Shown here piece after piece: positions 20,325-30,521 of a stretch of DNA of 64,000 bases (position 1 is its first letter; every line of letters begins with the position of its first letter). The stretch covers positions 62,001 through 126,000 of the forward strand of contig JARLHE010000006.1 of the NCBI GenBank assembly GCA_031292385.1, read 5' to 3'. Made by a program: the position numbers and the translations under genes. Below the pieces are notes generated by a model. It ran no database searches and was not told the DNA's origin. It saw nothing but the letters and a program-made list of their open reading frames with translations. Origin of the DNA: Oligoflexia bacterium. Its GTDB lineage: Bacteria > Bdellovibrionota > UBA1018.

Positions 20325-21443
20325 ATGACTCAGAGCGGCGAAAGCATCATTCTCGAAATCCATGACCTCGCACGCGGGGGCTCCGGGGTAGCGCGAGCCG
20401 ACGACGGACGCGTCGTTTTCGTCCCCTTCACCGCACCTGGCGACCAAATCCGCGCGCGCATCACGAAAAACGAAAAACGCTACGCCCATGCCGAACTGGT
20501 CGAAATTCTCAGACCTTCCCCGACCCGACAAAAGCCCCCATGCCAGGTCTTTGGAAAATGCGGCGGTTGTCAATGGCAGCACCTTCCCTACGAGCTTCAA
20601 TGGAAAACCAAAGTGAGCGGGGTCGCAAACGTCTTGAACCGCGCCGGGATCCGGTTTCCCGCACTTGAAGAGCTTCCCGCCGAGAGGATTTGGGGCTATC
20701 GCAACCGAATCCAGCTTCGCGGCAAGGACCAAACCATTGGTTTTCTCGCGAGCTCGAGCCACCAATTGATCCCGATCGAGCGCTGCGAGATCGCGAGACC
20801 CGAGATCAACTCGGCGCTGCCGCAACTGCGAAAGGCGGGCGCGGAGCGCGGAGGAGAATACAAAGTGGAAATCGAAGTCCTCGAAAATGGCGAGACTCGC
20901 GAAGCGTGGGACCGTGAGCATGCCGCCCTGGGATTTCGTCAAGTTCATGACGAACAAAACGAAAAACTGCGCGCCTGGATCAAAGCGCGGCTGATGGAAA
21001 CTGACGGAAACGTCTACGACCTTTTCGGAGGCAGCGGAAATCTCAGCCTTCAATACGCGGTTCAGGCCCCGAGCGCCGAGATTCATTGCGTCGACATGGG
21101 GGCCCCCGGGTCGAGACCGGCGGGAGCTCCCGAAAACATTCATTTTCATCGAGAATCTTCGGCAAAATGGCTGTTTCGACAATCCCTCCGGCCTGGAAAA
21201 TGGGTCGCGATCATCGACCCTCCCCGAGAAGGCCTTGCCCACGATCACGGTAAGATCGCCGATTCGCTCGAACGACTCGGCGTCAGCGGCATCGCGGCCA
21301 TCGGCTGCGATGTCGATTCCTGGGTCCGCGACCTCTCGAATTGGGTCAAACGGGGCTGGATCCCGAAAAGAGGCGCGATCCTCGATCTGTTTCCGCAAAC
21401 TCCGCATGTCGAATCACTGGCCTGGCTCGAAAGGGTTGTTTGA
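20325..21443 (+). CDS. TrmA/RlmD-type RNA (uracil-5-)-methyltransferase
   Basis: TRAM-like N-terminus, CQVFGKCGGCQWQHLPYELQWKTK Fe-S Cys motif, DLFGGSGNLSL, IIDPPREGL. Confidence 0.85.
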   Translation: MTQSGESIILEIHDLARGGSGVARADDGRVVFVPFTAPGDQIRARITKNEKRYAHAELVEILRPSPTRQKPPCQVFGKCGGCQWQHLPYELQWKTKVSGVANVLNRAGIRFPALEELPAERIWGYRNRIQLRGKDQTIGFLASSSHQLIPIERCEIARPEINSALPQLRKAGAERGGEYKVEIEVLENGETREAWDREHAALGFRQVHDEQNEKLRAWIKARLMETDGNVYDLFGGSGNLSLQYAVQAPSAEIHCVDMGAPGSRPAGAPENIHFHRESSAKWLFRQSLRPGKWVAIIDPPREGLAHDHGKIADSLERLGVSGIAAIGCDVDSWVRDLSNWVKRGWIPKRGAILDLFPQTPHVESLAWLERVV

Positions 21444-21491
21444 CACGCTCGCGATATGCTCTTACCCTATGAAATAAGAGGAATTCTCGTC

Positions 21492-22292
21492 ATGCGTGGA
21501 ACCCCAAGTCGCCGAGACCGAAACACTCTTGCCGTATGCCTGCTCGCCATGGGACTCATCCTCGGCGCGAACGCGTGCTCCACCACCAGGTCTCAGGGTG
21601 AAAAATCCGACAATGATCGAGCCGTGGCTTACATCGACGCCGCAAGCGTCGCGCTGAGCTCGAATGACCTGGCCGGCGCCTTGGCTTACGCGCTTCAGGC
21701 GGAAAAAATCGAGCCTTCCAGCGCCGCCATCCAGCATCTCAAAGCATTGATTTTCGCCGCTCGCGGGGACCACGCCACGGCCATCGAGTGCGCGCGCAAA
21801 GCGGTTGAGCTCGACCCCAAGTCCCCGACAGCCAACAATACGCTTGGAAAACTCCTGCTCGACAACGGCCGCGGACAGGAAGCCGTGCCTCATTTGATGT
21901 TGGCGGCGAACGACCCGCTCAATCGCGAGGCCTTCAAGGCATGGACGAACCTGGGAATTTATTATTATCGTAAGATGGATTACGCCAAGTCGATCGACGC
22001 CCTGGACCGAGCGATCGCGGCCGGGCCGCTCAATGCGTGCATCGCTCTTTACTACCGGGGACACATCCACATGGCGCAAGGCAAATTGCCTCAAGCCATC
22101 AACGACTACGATTCGTCGACTCGCAAATTCTGCGCGGATTTCGCGGACGGGCGAGTGGCCTTGGGCATCGCTTACGAGCGCGACCACCAATACGAAAAGG
22201 CCCGTCGCACCTTTTTGGAAGTTTTGGATCGTTTTAAGGACAATACGAACGTGGCGGAACGGGCCACGCAGCACTTGAAGTCGCTCCCATAG
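21492..22292 (+). CDS. TPR-repeat lipoprotein (PilF-like)
   Basis: Lipoprotein signal LILGANAC and TPR repeats. Confidence 0.75.
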   Translation: MRGTPSRRDRNTLAVCLLAMGLILGANACSTTRSQGEKSDNDRAVAYIDAASVALSSNDLAGALAYALQAEKIEPSSAAIQHLKALIFAARGDHATAIECARKAVELDPKSPTANNTLGKLLLDNGRGQEAVPHLMLAANDPLNREAFKAWTNLGIYYYRKMDYAKSIDALDRAIAAGPLNACIALYYRGHIHMAQGKLPQAINDYDSSTRKFCADFADGRVALGIAYERDHQYEKARRTFLEVLDRFKDNTNVAERATQHLKSLP

Positions 22293-22307
22293 CGTCAGGA
22301 AAAGCGA

Positions 22308-23369
22308 ATGGCGATTGATAACAATTTAACGCTCGGTCAGTATCTTCGCCGCGAACGCGAACGTCGCGGGCTGACCATCGAGCAAGTCGCGTCGGCGACG
22401 AAAATCGGCATTCGCACGCTCCACGCGCTCGAAAGCGACCATTATGCCGAGCTCCCGGCGAAGCCTTTCATCCGCGGGTTCGTGATCTCCTATGCGCGAT
22501 TCATCGGCCTGGACCACAAGGAAACGCTGACTCACTTCAATCTCTTTCTCGACGAGCGCGTCCAAGAACGCCCCAACCGCGAAGGCGGACACAGCGGCTA
22601 CGCGTTCGAAAAGCGCGACGGCGATCAAAGCCGCACGCTGCTCGGGCTGACCATGGGGGCGTTTATCGTCATCGGCGCGATCGCGATGATTTTCCTGAAG
22701 CCTTCCTTGAAGCATCACCACGGCTCGCACCTCGACAAGTTACGCGCGACCCACGAAGCGGAGATGGCCGGACCTTCGCCGGGACCGAGCCCTTCGATCG
22801 GCGCCCTTTTAAGCTCTCCAACTCCTTCAGCGACGCCTTCGGCGATTCCCGGAGCAAGCCCAACTCCGACGCCGACACCCTCGCCGAAGCCAACCCAATC
22901 GACCGTCGCCGCCGCGCCCAGCGCAACACCCAGCCCGACCGGCACACCAACGGCCGAATCGACGGTCCCTGACCCGCTCAACTCCGGATTTGGCTTAAAA
23001 GCCTCGGAAATCACGCAGCATATTGTATGCAAAGCATCAGATTCGGTCTGGGTCCGCTACAGAGTGGATGACAAGCCATCGATGCAATTCATTCTCAAGA
23101 AAGACAAAGTGTTAGTGCTCCGCGGACGGAAGTCGGTCATTTTGCAAGTCGGCAACCCAGAGGATTTAAATTTGAGCGAAAATGGGGGCGCCTATCACGG
23201 CGCGGCATCTGACAAAAACGCAACTATGCGTCAAAAAGATACCACTTTCTTTTTTCCGCCACAACTAGCTAAAACTATTGAAGAACCATTCAATGGTGAG
23301 AAACCCCTTTCGACACGTAAACCCCCTGCGTCACACGCATCGCCGGAACCATCGCCTTCCTCTCTTTAA
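22308..23369 (+). CDS. RodZ-like helix-turn-helix/membrane protein
   Basis: LGQYLRRERERRGLTIEQVASATKIGIRTLHALE (HTH_25), one TM, Pro/Ser/Thr linker, DUF4115-like C-terminus. Confidence 0.82.
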   Translation: MAIDNNLTLGQYLRRERERRGLTIEQVASATKIGIRTLHALESDHYAELPAKPFIRGFVISYARFIGLDHKETLTHFNLFLDERVQERPNREGGHSGYAFEKRDGDQSRTLLGLTMGAFIVIGAIAMIFLKPSLKHHHGSHLDKLRATHEAEMAGPSPGPSPSIGALLSSPTPSATPSAIPGASPTPTPTPSPKPTQSTVAAAPSATPSPTGTPTAESTVPDPLNSGFGLKASEITQHIVCKASDSVWVRYRVDDKPSMQFILKKDKVLVLRGRKSVILQVGNPEDLNLSENGGAYHGAASDKNATMRQKDTTFFFPPQLAKTIEEPFNGEKPLSTRKPPASHASPEPSPSSL

Positions 23370-23370
23370 G

Positions 23371-23479
23371 TTATCCACAGAACTACATAGAGTTATCCAC
23401 ACGATATAACTTTCTGTTTTTACTGCTTATTTTTTCTTATACCTACATATTTTCGTAAAATTGTTGAAAGTTATCCACA
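23371..23479 (+). promoter_or_regulatory. Cluster of three consensus DnaA boxes flanking an AT-rich stretch
   Basis: TTATCCACA at 23371-23379, 23393-23401 and 23471-23479, all on the + strand; AT-rich 23402-23470. Confidence 0.8.
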
Positions 23480-23582
23480 AACCCGCACTGGGCGTGCATT
23501 TTGAAGGATTCACTTAGTATTGTGTCAGGGATTTGTCAGCACTACAGCGGCTTTCGGGGAATTTTTATAGAGGCTGTGTATT

Positions 23583-24701
23583 TTACCACATCGCCCGGCG
23601 GAACGAGATCGACGCCAAAACGAACACTGCTATATTGGGCAATTCCATCGCAAGCCAAGGCGGGAGCAAATCGCGCTGCACGCCGATGGTGGCCGCGGTT
23701 TGCAAGACATAATAGCCCAGCAACACCACGAACGCGACCAGGGCGGCGCCGGCTCGCACGGCGCGGGTCCGGACGGTTCCGAAGCCCATGCCGAGGAAGA
23801 CGAAAAGAAGCGGCGCGATCGCGATCGCGACCCGCCTCCAAAGCTCACCGCGCAACTCGCGACCGATGTAATCGCGCGGACTCAGTTGGGAGATCCGTTG
23901 GACCAGCTCACGATAGGGAATCATCTGGGGCTTGAGAACCGAAGTGAGCTCGCCCTCGTTGATTTGAAGAAAGAGATTATACTCGCCGAAATCGATCTTT
24001 TGATAGCTTCCCTGGGCGCTGTCGTTCCGATGAATGCTGCCGTTATAAAGCTTTAGAACGGCGGCGGCTCCGAGCTCGGTATCGGTCTTGACGTTCACGA
24101 TTTCGCCGTTTTGAGCGACCACCGTATTCGGGTCTTTCGGGTTCCGATCGTCATAGATAAAAACCCGCTTCAGGCGGTTGGTTTGCATATCGACTTTTTC
24201 GGCAAAGATCAGGAGATCGAAAAAGCCGCTCGTGAAAGTGCCCTCCTTGATCGACGAGACCACCTTCGTGTTTCCGATCTTGATCAGCGTGTTTTTGAAG
24301 TTCCGCTCGGCCCAGGGCACCCACTCCAGATTCAAGAAAAGAGAGAGCGTCACCACGCATAGGGAAAGCCCGATCACCGGCGCGGCAAGGCGCAGAAGAC
24401 TGAATCCGTTCGATTTCATCGCGACCAGCTCGCTGTCGGCCGATAGCCGGCCGAACCCGACCAGGACCGCGATCAGAAACGCCACCGGCAGAGCGAGAGG
24501 CATAAACGTCAAAACGAGCAACGCGATGAGCTTTCCGAGCTGGGCCCCCGAAGCTCCATGGAGAATGAAAAATTCTGCCAACCGCAAGGCCTGGAACATC
24601 AGAAAGATGAAAACAAAAAACGCGATACCCCCCAGGAAGGGGCCCATCACCTCGCTCAGGATATAGAGATCCAGCCTGCTCGGTTTGACTCTAATACGCA
24701 T
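23583..24701 (-). CDS. LptF/LptG-family LPS export permease
   Basis: LDLYILSEVMGPFLGGIAFFVFIFLMFQ; YjgP/YjgQ architecture. Confidence 0.88.
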   Translation of the reverse strand: MRIRVKPSRLDLYILSEVMGPFLGGIAFFVFIFLMFQALRLAEFFILHGASGAQLGKLIALLVLTFMPLALPVAFLIAVLVGFGRLSADSELVAMKSNGFSLLRLAAPVIGLSLCVVTLSLFLNLEWVPWAERNFKNTLIKIGNTKVVSSIKEGTFTSGFFDLLIFAEKVDMQTNRLKRVFIYDDRNPKDPNTVVAQNGEIVNVKTDTELGAAAVLKLYNGSIHRNDSAQGSYQKIDFGEYNLFLQINEGELTSVLKPQMIPYRELVQRISQLSPRDYIGRELRGELWRRVAIAIAPLLFVFLGMGFGTVRTRAVRAGAALVAFVVLLGYYVLQTAATIGVQRDLLPPWLAMELPNIAVFVLASISFRRAMW

Positions 24702-26091
24702 TTTTATTGATGAAGCCTTTCCATAGAGTCATGAAAAGGATCTTCCAATCCATCCCGTAAGACCAGTTCCGAATGTAGTAGAGATCGCACTCGATCCGTC
24801 GATCCAAAGACGTATTGCCGCGCCAGCCGTTGATCTGCGCCCATCCCGTGATCCCCGCTTTGACTTTGTGCCGCAACATATAGTGAGGAATTTGATGCCG
24901 GAATTGATGAACGAAGACCGGCCGCTCGGGGCGCGGTCCGACAAGCGACATATCGCCCTTGAGAACATTCCAGAGCTGGGGGAGCTCGTCCAGGCTGGTG
25001 GCCCGAAGAAACGTGCCTATGGGGGTGCGACGGCCGTCTTGCGGGGTTGCCCAAACCGCGCCGGTTTCTTTTTCGGCGTCAATGCGCATCGAGCGGAACT
25101 TGAGCATATTGAACGTATGGCCATCGAGCCCGGTTCGTTCCTGCGAATAGAAAACCGGTCCTCGCGACGACAGCTTCACGGCGAACGCGATCAGCGCGAA
25201 AAGCGGCGCGAACAAAACCAATGCGATCCCGGACATCACGATGTCGGTCAGGCGCTTCGCCATCCCCCCCCATCCGGCCAGCGGCGAGTCGTTGAGATTG
25301 ACGATGGGAAGCCCGTCGAAATCCTCGATTTCGCAACCCAGCGTTACGTACTCATGGATATCGGGAATAAGTTGAAGATCAACGGGCTCGTCCTTCAAAG
25401 AATCGAGAACGCGGTCGAGATCGCCATATTGACTGCGCGGCAATGCGATCATCACCTGGTCAATGCCGCGATCATGGACCAAGCGACCGATATCTCCGTA
25501 GTGGCCGATCACCGGCTTTCCACCCACGGACTGCGCCTGGGATTTTTCGTGAACCACGGCTCCAGAGACCCGGCATCCGAGCTCCGGAAATTTATCCATG
25601 CGATGAATCAGGGTTTCGAGCGCCGGCCCTTCGCCAACGACGATCATGTGCCGGAGATTATAGCCCTTCTTTCGGATCGAGCGCAGGACGTTGCGAAGGG
25701 ATAGCCGGAAAACCACGAGCAGAAACCCGCCCAACGCCCCGAAATAAAAAACCACTCCGCGCGAATACCTATACTCACTGAAAAGATAGGTCAGAGTAAT
25801 GAACAAAAGAAGCGCCGCGCCATGGGCACGTAGAATCAAGTGAACCTCATGGGTCCGTCGAAGCATCCGCCGGGACTGATAAACTTTCATCCCGGAGAAG
25901 ACGAGCGCCCAAAGAATCATAATGAGCGGCGTCAAGGCAGCATACTTGGAAAACCGCGGAAGTCCCTTGGTTACCGCGATAACCGGCAAATCAAAGCGGA
26001 GATAAAAAGAAAGCAGCCAAGTGCCGCCAATGACGCATGTGTCAATAACACGGAAAACGCCGCCGACGATCTGGTGATACCGCTTCAACAT
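24691..26091 (-). CDS. Undecaprenyl-phosphate sugar phosphotransferase (WcaJ/WbaP-like)
   Basis: Polytopic N-terminus, KRLTDIVMSGIALVLFAPLFALIAFAVKLSSRGPVFYSQERTG, SLDELPQLWNVLKGDMSLVGPRPE. Confidence 0.92.
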   Translation of the reverse strand: MLKRYHQIVGGVFRVIDTCVIGGTWLLSFYLRFDLPVIAVTKGLPRFSKYAALTPLIMILWALVFSGMKVYQSRRMLRRTHEVHLILRAHGAALLLFITLTYLFSEYRYSRGVVFYFGALGGFLLVVFRLSLRNVLRSIRKKGYNLRHMIVVGEGPALETLIHRMDKFPELGCRVSGAVVHEKSQAQSVGGKPVIGHYGDIGRLVHDRGIDQVMIALPRSQYGDLDRVLDSLKDEPVDLQLIPDIHEYVTLGCEIEDFDGLPIVNLNDSPLAGWGGMAKRLTDIVMSGIALVLFAPLFALIAFAVKLSSRGPVFYSQERTGLDGHTFNMLKFRSMRIDAEKETGAVWATPQDGRRTPIGTFLRATSLDELPQLWNVLKGDMSLVGPRPERPVFVHQFRHQIPHYMLRHKVKAGITGWAQINGWRGNTSLDRRIECDLYYIRNWSYGMDWKILFMTLWKGFINKNAY

Positions 26092-26131
26092 GGTTTCGCC
26101 CTATGTTAATGACACCAAGAGGAAAATTTCA

Positions 26132-27703
26132 ATGTCAAAGCACCCTTCGCTCCCTTCATCGCTCCCTGCAATGGAAGCCCGCACCGCCGTTAACTCCGCC
26201 GTCGATTGTGATGTCATCGCGGTTTTTCAGGATTCCGGCAAAAAACCGATCGCTCCAACCGGCGCCTACGCCGCCGCGGTCCAAAAATTTCGCAAAAATG
26301 AAGCTTTCTCCGCCCGCGTCGGGGCGGCACAATTCGTTCGCTTTGGCGGAACGGGCCTCGCCGAGAGCCTGGCTCTCGTCGGTCTGGGCGTCGTCACTGA
26401 GCTCACCGAAGAAAAGGCGCGCGTTGCCGGCGGCAACGTCTGGCAAAAGCTCTGCGCCGAAAAAGTGCGCACGGCCGCCATTCACATCGACACCTTGTCC
26501 GCGGCGCGCGGCGCGCGCGAAGCGCATCTGCGCACCGCGCGCGCGTTCGCCGAAGGCCTGGTCCTGAACGCTTATCAATTCAACAAGCACCGCTCGAAAG
26601 CGTCGCTCGGCGATACGACCTATTTCGGTCCGACCAAGCTCGTATTCATCGCTCACGACAAAGCCTTCCGGCAGGAATTCGAAGCGGAGCTCGCCAAAGT
26701 GGCCGCCATGGGTGAAGCCGTGAACGTCACCCGCGATTGGTCGAACGAACCCTCGAATTACGGAACGCCGGAGCACTTCGCGAACGAGGCGAAACGCCTG
26801 GCGCGCGAGTACGGCCTGAAATGCCGCGTTCTCACCGAAGCCGATGCAAAGCGCGAAAAAATGGGCCTTTTCCTCGGCGTGGGCCAAGGCTCCGAGCAGG
26901 AAGGACGAATCGTGGTCGTCGAGTACGATCCGAAAGCTTCTTCGAAAAGCTCGAAGAAATCGTCTTCGGGCAGCGCGAAGAACGTCGTTCTCGTCGGCAA
27001 AGGCGTGACCTTCGATTCCGGCGGCATTTCGATCAAACCCTCGATGCGCATGGAAGAAATGAAGCATGACATGACGGGCGCCGCGACGGTCATGGGCGCC
27101 GTGCTTTTGGCCGCGGCCTGGAAGATCCCGAACCGCGTGATCGGCATCATGGCCATGACGGAAAACATGCCTGACGGCAACGCGATCCAGCCAGGTAACA
27201 TTTTGACCGCGAGAAACGGAAAGACCGTCGAGGTCATCAATACCGACGCCGAAGGCCGCTTGGTCTTGGGTGACGCGCTTGATTTCGCGCAAGACATGAA
27301 GCCGGACGCGCTAATCGACATCGCAACCCTGACGGGCGCGGTTTCGATCGCGCTCGGCAAGCAATGCTGCGCGGTCCTGGGCAACGACGAGTCGCTGATC
27401 GACGCCGTTCGCCGCGCGGGCGAGCAGAACGGCGAGAAAATCTGGCAGCTTCCGCTTTACGACGAATATTTTGACGATCTGAAGTCGGATACCGCGGACA
27501 TGAAGAACTCGGCCAACAACAGCTACGGCGGCACGATCCGCGGCGCGATCTTCCTGAAGCAGTTCATCCGGAAGGGCACGCAGTGGGCGCATCTCGACAT
27601 CGCGGCCACATCAACCGAGATGGGTCACCTCAGCTACTTGCCGAAGAAGGGCGCAAGCGGCCTTTACGTCCGCACGCTCATTCAATTCGCGGCGGATTTT
27701 TAA
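26132..27703 (+). CDS. pepA: Leucyl aminopeptidase (M17)
   Basis: VGKGVTFDSGGISIKPS, NTDAEGRLVLGDALDFA. Confidence 0.95.
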   Translation: MSKHPSLPSSLPAMEARTAVNSAVDCDVIAVFQDSGKKPIAPTGAYAAAVQKFRKNEAFSARVGAAQFVRFGGTGLAESLALVGLGVVTELTEEKARVAGGNVWQKLCAEKVRTAAIHIDTLSAARGAREAHLRTARAFAEGLVLNAYQFNKHRSKASLGDTTYFGPTKLVFIAHDKAFRQEFEAELAKVAAMGEAVNVTRDWSNEPSNYGTPEHFANEAKRLAREYGLKCRVLTEADAKREKMGLFLGVGQGSEQEGRIVVVEYDPKASSKSSKKSSSGSAKNVVLVGKGVTFDSGGISIKPSMRMEEMKHDMTGAATVMGAVLLAAAWKIPNRVIGIMAMTENMPDGNAIQPGNILTARNGKTVEVINTDAEGRLVLGDALDFAQDMKPDALIDIATLTGAVSIALGKQCCAVLGNDESLIDAVRRAGEQNGEKIWQLPLYDEYFDDLKSDTADMKNSANNSYGGTIRGAIFLKQFIRKGTQWAHLDIAATSTEMGHLSYLPKKGASGLYVRTLIQFAADF

Positions 27704-27720
27704 ACCCAAGGATATAATTT

Positions 27721-29043
<1,323 letters not shown>

Positions 29044-29058
29044 CCGCGAGCGGTCTTT

Positions 29059-29526
29059 ATGCCATTTCATCTCAACGTCGTTTTGGTCGAGCCCGAGATT
29101 CCGCAAAATACGGGCTCGATCGGAAGGCTTTGTCTTGCGACGGGCACGACGCTTCATCTCGTCGAGCCCATGGCGTTCGAAATCACCCACTCGCGGCTGA
29201 AGCGAGCGGGCCTCGACTACTGGGAACACCTCGATGTGCGCACGCATAAGAGCCTGGAAGCGTTTCTCGAGTTCATGCCCAAGGACGCGCCGAAGGTCTT
29301 TTTCACCAAATACGGCGGAAAAACGCTCTTCCAGCACACGTTTGAGCCGGGCACTTTTCTCTTCTTCGGCAAGGAAACGATGGGGCTTCCCGATTGGCTG
29401 ACCAATCGTTACGCCAGCGACTGCCTGCGCATCCCGATGTACGACGCGCGCGTCCGCTCGCTCAACCTCGCGAACGCGGCGAGCATTGCGGTTTACGAAG
29501 CGATCAGGCAGCTTGAATGTCGATGA
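29059..29526 (+). CDS. trmL: tRNA (cytidine(34)-2'-O)-methyltransferase (SPOUT)
   Basis: VLVEPEIPQNTGSIGRLCLATG, FGKETMGLPDWL, RSLNLANAASIAVYEA. Confidence 0.93.
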   Translation: MPFHLNVVLVEPEIPQNTGSIGRLCLATGTTLHLVEPMAFEITHSRLKRAGLDYWEHLDVRTHKSLEAFLEFMPKDAPKVFFTKYGGKTLFQHTFEPGTFLFFGKETMGLPDWLTNRYASDCLRIPMYDARVRSLNLANAASIAVYEAIRQLECR

Positions 29527-29972
29527 CCGCGAAACTGGCCAGGTACTTCCGCGACTACGACGCTTACCACGCGACCCGTGGCAACGAAGTTTGTCATTCC
29601 ATCGGCATCCCGCTGATCCTCGTCGCCACGCTCGGGCTGCTCGCGCTTCTCAAGATAGGCCCGTTGGACGCGGGGCTGGGTCTCTGGATGATCGCCACCT
29701 TTTGGTATTTGACGCTCGACTGGAAAATCGCCGCGCCGTTTTCGTTTTTCACGCTCGCCGGCTATTTCCTCGGGCGCGCGATTCCGCCGGTCGGATTAAT
29801 CTCTATTTTCGTCTTAGGCTGGGTTTTTCAGGGCGTAGGGCACGCCCTGTACGAAAAAAGATCACCGGCGTTTTTTCAAAACTTCATCCACCTTTTGATC
29901 GGGCCTCTCTGGATATACGGCCAAATCTCGGGGATCAGCAGGAAAAATCCGAGCAGCTCGGCCCAGAAGTAA
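29517..29972 (+). CDS. Mpo1-like/DUF962 membrane protein
   Basis: YDAYHATRGNEVCHSIGIPLI, FQGVGHALYEKRSPAFFQNFIHLLIGPLWI. Confidence 0.8.
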   Translation: MSMTAKLARYFRDYDAYHATRGNEVCHSIGIPLILVATLGLLALLKIGPLDAGLGLWMIATFWYLTLDWKIAAPFSFFTLAGYFLGRAIPPVGLISIFVLGWVFQGVGHALYEKRSPAFFQNFIHLLIGPLWIYGQISGISRKNPSSSAQK

Positions 29973-30472
29973 AAAGGCTCCGTCGCGCGGTGGAGCTGGC
30001 CTGCGAGCGAATGGTACGGAAAAACCGGGAACCGCACGCCAGCAAACGGCCAAAGCAGACCTCGCAAAGAAAAATTTTCCCGTCCGAGAACAATTCGATC
30101 GCCGACATTATCCAATAGAAGATGAGATGCCATTCCCAGGCTTAAAGCCGCCAGGACGCGAGACCTGCGCCAAGCCGCTATCGCCGTGACGAGAATCGTG
30201 AAAATCGCCGCATGCCCGAAAGTACGGGTTCCGGAAATGAAGCTCCCGCTCGCCCGCTCGCGCCCGACCGCGATCAAGAGACCGTAAAAAAGAGATTTAT
30301 CGATCAAATCAGGCAAAAGGGTGCCTAAAAGAATCCAACGAATGGGTAGGCGGATCTTTTCATCGCGCCGGCCCTTGCGTGCGCTGATGGGCCGCACAAG
30401 CCTTAGGCCGATACCGAGATGGCCGAAGATAAACATAGCAAAAACACTATCTCGGATCACCGAGTCGATCAA
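29876..30472 (-). CDS. Membrane-bound metal-dependent hydrolase-like protein
   Basis: FGHLGIGLRL, LLGTLLPDLIDKSL, TRTFGHAAIF, ASHLLLD. Confidence 0.65.
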   Translation of the reverse strand: MIDSVIRDSVFAMFIFGHLGIGLRLVRPISARKGRRDEKIRLPIRWILLGTLLPDLIDKSLFYGLLIAVGRERASGSFISGTRTFGHAAIFTILVTAIAAWRRSRVLAALSLGMASHLLLDNVGDRIVLGRENFSLRGLLWPFAGVRFPVFPYHSLAGQLHRATEPFYFWAELLGFFLLIPEIWPYIQRGPIKRWMKF

Positions 30473-30521
30473 TCAGACTTCTCATTGAAGCGGGCTCCTA
30501 ATCTTGTTAGGGTTGGGTGCA

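Noticed and set aside
22745-22980. Repetitive GC-rich tract in the rodZ-like gene
   Set aside because: It encodes a normal Pro/Ser/Thr linker (PTPTPTPSPKP) rather than a DNA-level repeat element.
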